This document shows positions 63,242-64,000 of a stretch of DNA of 64,000 nucleotides, piece after piece. The notes below the pieces were generated by a model. It ran no database searches and had not been told where the DNA came from. It saw nothing but the letters and a program-made list of their open reading frames with translations. Positions within the stretch are counted from its first letter, which is position 1. The number at the start of each line of letters is the position of its first letter. Source of the stretch: Hyphomicrobiales bacterium (GTDB lineage: Bacteria > Pseudomonadota > Alphaproteobacteria > Rhizobiales > Rhizobiaceae); assembly GCA_900471925.1 (NCBI GenBank), contig UCGV01000002.1, forward strand, positions 124,001 to 188,000. The letters are read 5' to 3'. Both the position numbers and the translations under genes were made by a program.

Positions 63242-64000
63242 ATGCATATGCGGAGCAAGACAGTGGACGTTTCAGAGATCATCCTCCCCGGCGATACACC
63301 AGGCATCGAATGGCGGGTGCCGGTCATGCGGTTCAATGGAAATGATCCTGCTGCGCCCAAGGTCTATATCCAGGCCGCCCTGCATGCCAACGAGTTGCCG
63401 GGCACGGCGCTCGCGCATTTTCTTTGTGGCAAGCTGCGACAGGCGGAAAGCGAAGGGCGGATCGCCGGCGATATCACGCTCGTACCGCAGGCAAACTCTG
63501 TTGGAGCCGCACAATCGCATTTCGGCGAGCTGCAGGGCCGCTTCGATCTGGGATCGCGGACCAATTTCAATCGCGACTTCCCGCTGATCTCGATCCGCGA
63601 TCGGGCAGAACTGCTTGATGGTCTCGATAGTTATCCGGCTATTGATCGACTGAAACGCGAGTTGATCCATATGGCTCTCGGCGCCGATCTCGTGCTTGAT
63701 CTGCATTGCGACGATGAATCGCTGCAATATGCCTATATCGACGAAGCCTTCTGGCCGGAGGCGTCAGATCTTGCCGCCGCACTTAACATGGAAGCAGTAC
63801 TGCTTTCGGATGGCGAAAGCTCCGCCTTTGAGGAGGCCGTCAGTTTCGCCTGGAAATACGAAGTGCCAGGCGAACGCAAGGCGACCCTTTCCGGCAAACT
63901 TTCCGTAACGGTGGAGCTGCGTGGCCGGCGCGACGTCTATCCCGGCATGGCCGAGACGGATGCAGAGGGCCTGCTGCAGTTCCTGATCGGCCGTGGCATC
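63242..64000 (+). CDS. Succinylglutamate desuccinylase/aspartoacylase-family protein, 3' end outside window
   Basis: Partial zinc carboxypeptidase-like amidohydrolase; 253 codons are visible, continuing past the edge. Motifs: AALHANELPGTAL with the His-Glu zinc pair, NRDFP and LVLDLHCDDE with the third ligand. Starts ATG CAT ATG CGG, with in-frame ATGs at 63242 and 63248. Related to aspartoacylase; the exact substrate is unknown. Located 49 bases after the LigT-like gene. Confidence 0.85.
   Translation, partial: MHMRSKTVDVSEIILPGDTPGIEWRVPVMRFNGNDPAAPKVYIQAALHANELPGTALAHFLCGKLRQAESEGRIAGDITLVPQANSVGAAQSHFGELQGRFDLGSRTNFNRDFPLISIRDRAELLDGLDSYPAIDRLKRELIHMALGADLVLDLHCDDESLQYAYIDEAFWPEASDLAAALNMEAVLLSDGESSAFEEAVSFAWKYEVPGERKATLSGKLSVTVELRGRRDVYPGMAETDAEGLLQFLIGRGI

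Overview
The window looks like a chromosomal segment of a Rhizobiaceae bacterium (Rhizobium/Agrobacterium/Sinorhizobium relatives). The evidence is a GC-rich sequence with strong third-position GC bias, a Sinorhizobium-type phospholipid N-methyltransferase (pmtA), a dnaN that is not next to dnaA, an rsmI-yraN-gshB block, an alphaproteobacterial coaBC, and two rhizobial-type intergenic palindromic repeats (5890-5934 and about 57266-57370). I see no rRNA, tRNA, CRISPR array, prophage or insertion sequence. Most of the window is core genome.

Layout. 1-1566: 3' part of ubiB. 1659-9092: a six-gene catabolic operon, the most interesting part of the window. It encodes a HAL-family lyase that lacks the MIO-forming Ala-Ser-Gly, a hydantoinase-like amidohydrolase, an M20 carbamoylase, a DUF917 protein, a small TfoX-domain protein and a divergent urocanase. 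Read together these match a route from a trimethylammonium-histidine betaine (ergothioneine, or more likely S-methyl-ergothioneine) to glutamate: 1,2-elimination of trimethylamine, hydration, removal of the sulfur substituent, hydantoin opening and decarbamoylation. 9102-15344: accessory genes (GFA protein, MFS exporter with a divergent LysR gene, LysR with two SDRs, NmrA-like protein). 15595-18598: EamA transporter, coaBC, class II glutamine amidotransferase. 18599-19144: an intergenic region with two overlapping small ORFs, a terminator and a 35-bp perfect palindrome in front of a GntR/FadR regulator. The MFS gene coupled to that regulator is broken by an in-frame TAG.

21211-25274: S10 peptidase, otsB-otsA (trehalose), molbindin. 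25278-32875: trmO, prfC, dut with a GNAT gene, an Lrp/AsnC regulator divergent from an EamA exporter, dps, a LysE-type exporter and cysK. 32951-37649 (minus strand): comM-like, gshB, cupin, yraN, rsmI. 37899-42411: dnaN, pmtA, histidine phosphatase, pyrF, DUF1330, NDUFA9-like. 42694-49585: a small secreted peptide, uppP, GST, queG, SDR, rlpA, RsmB-like methyltransferase, HPP protein. 49794-54865: a four-gene imelysin / di-haem oxidase / imelysin / DUF1513 operon, probably for periplasmic iron. 54844-64000: DUF2252, thioesterase, MTA/SAH nucleosidase-like, guaA, GlxA-type regulator with divergent SDR, NTF2-like, orphan ParA, LigT-like 2'-5' RNA ligase (with a TAG right after a better-placed start), and a truncated succinylglutamate desuccinylase/aspartoacylase-family gene at the right edge.

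All assignments come from reading motifs, gene order, start context and inverted repeats by eye. No database search, alignment or folding program was run.
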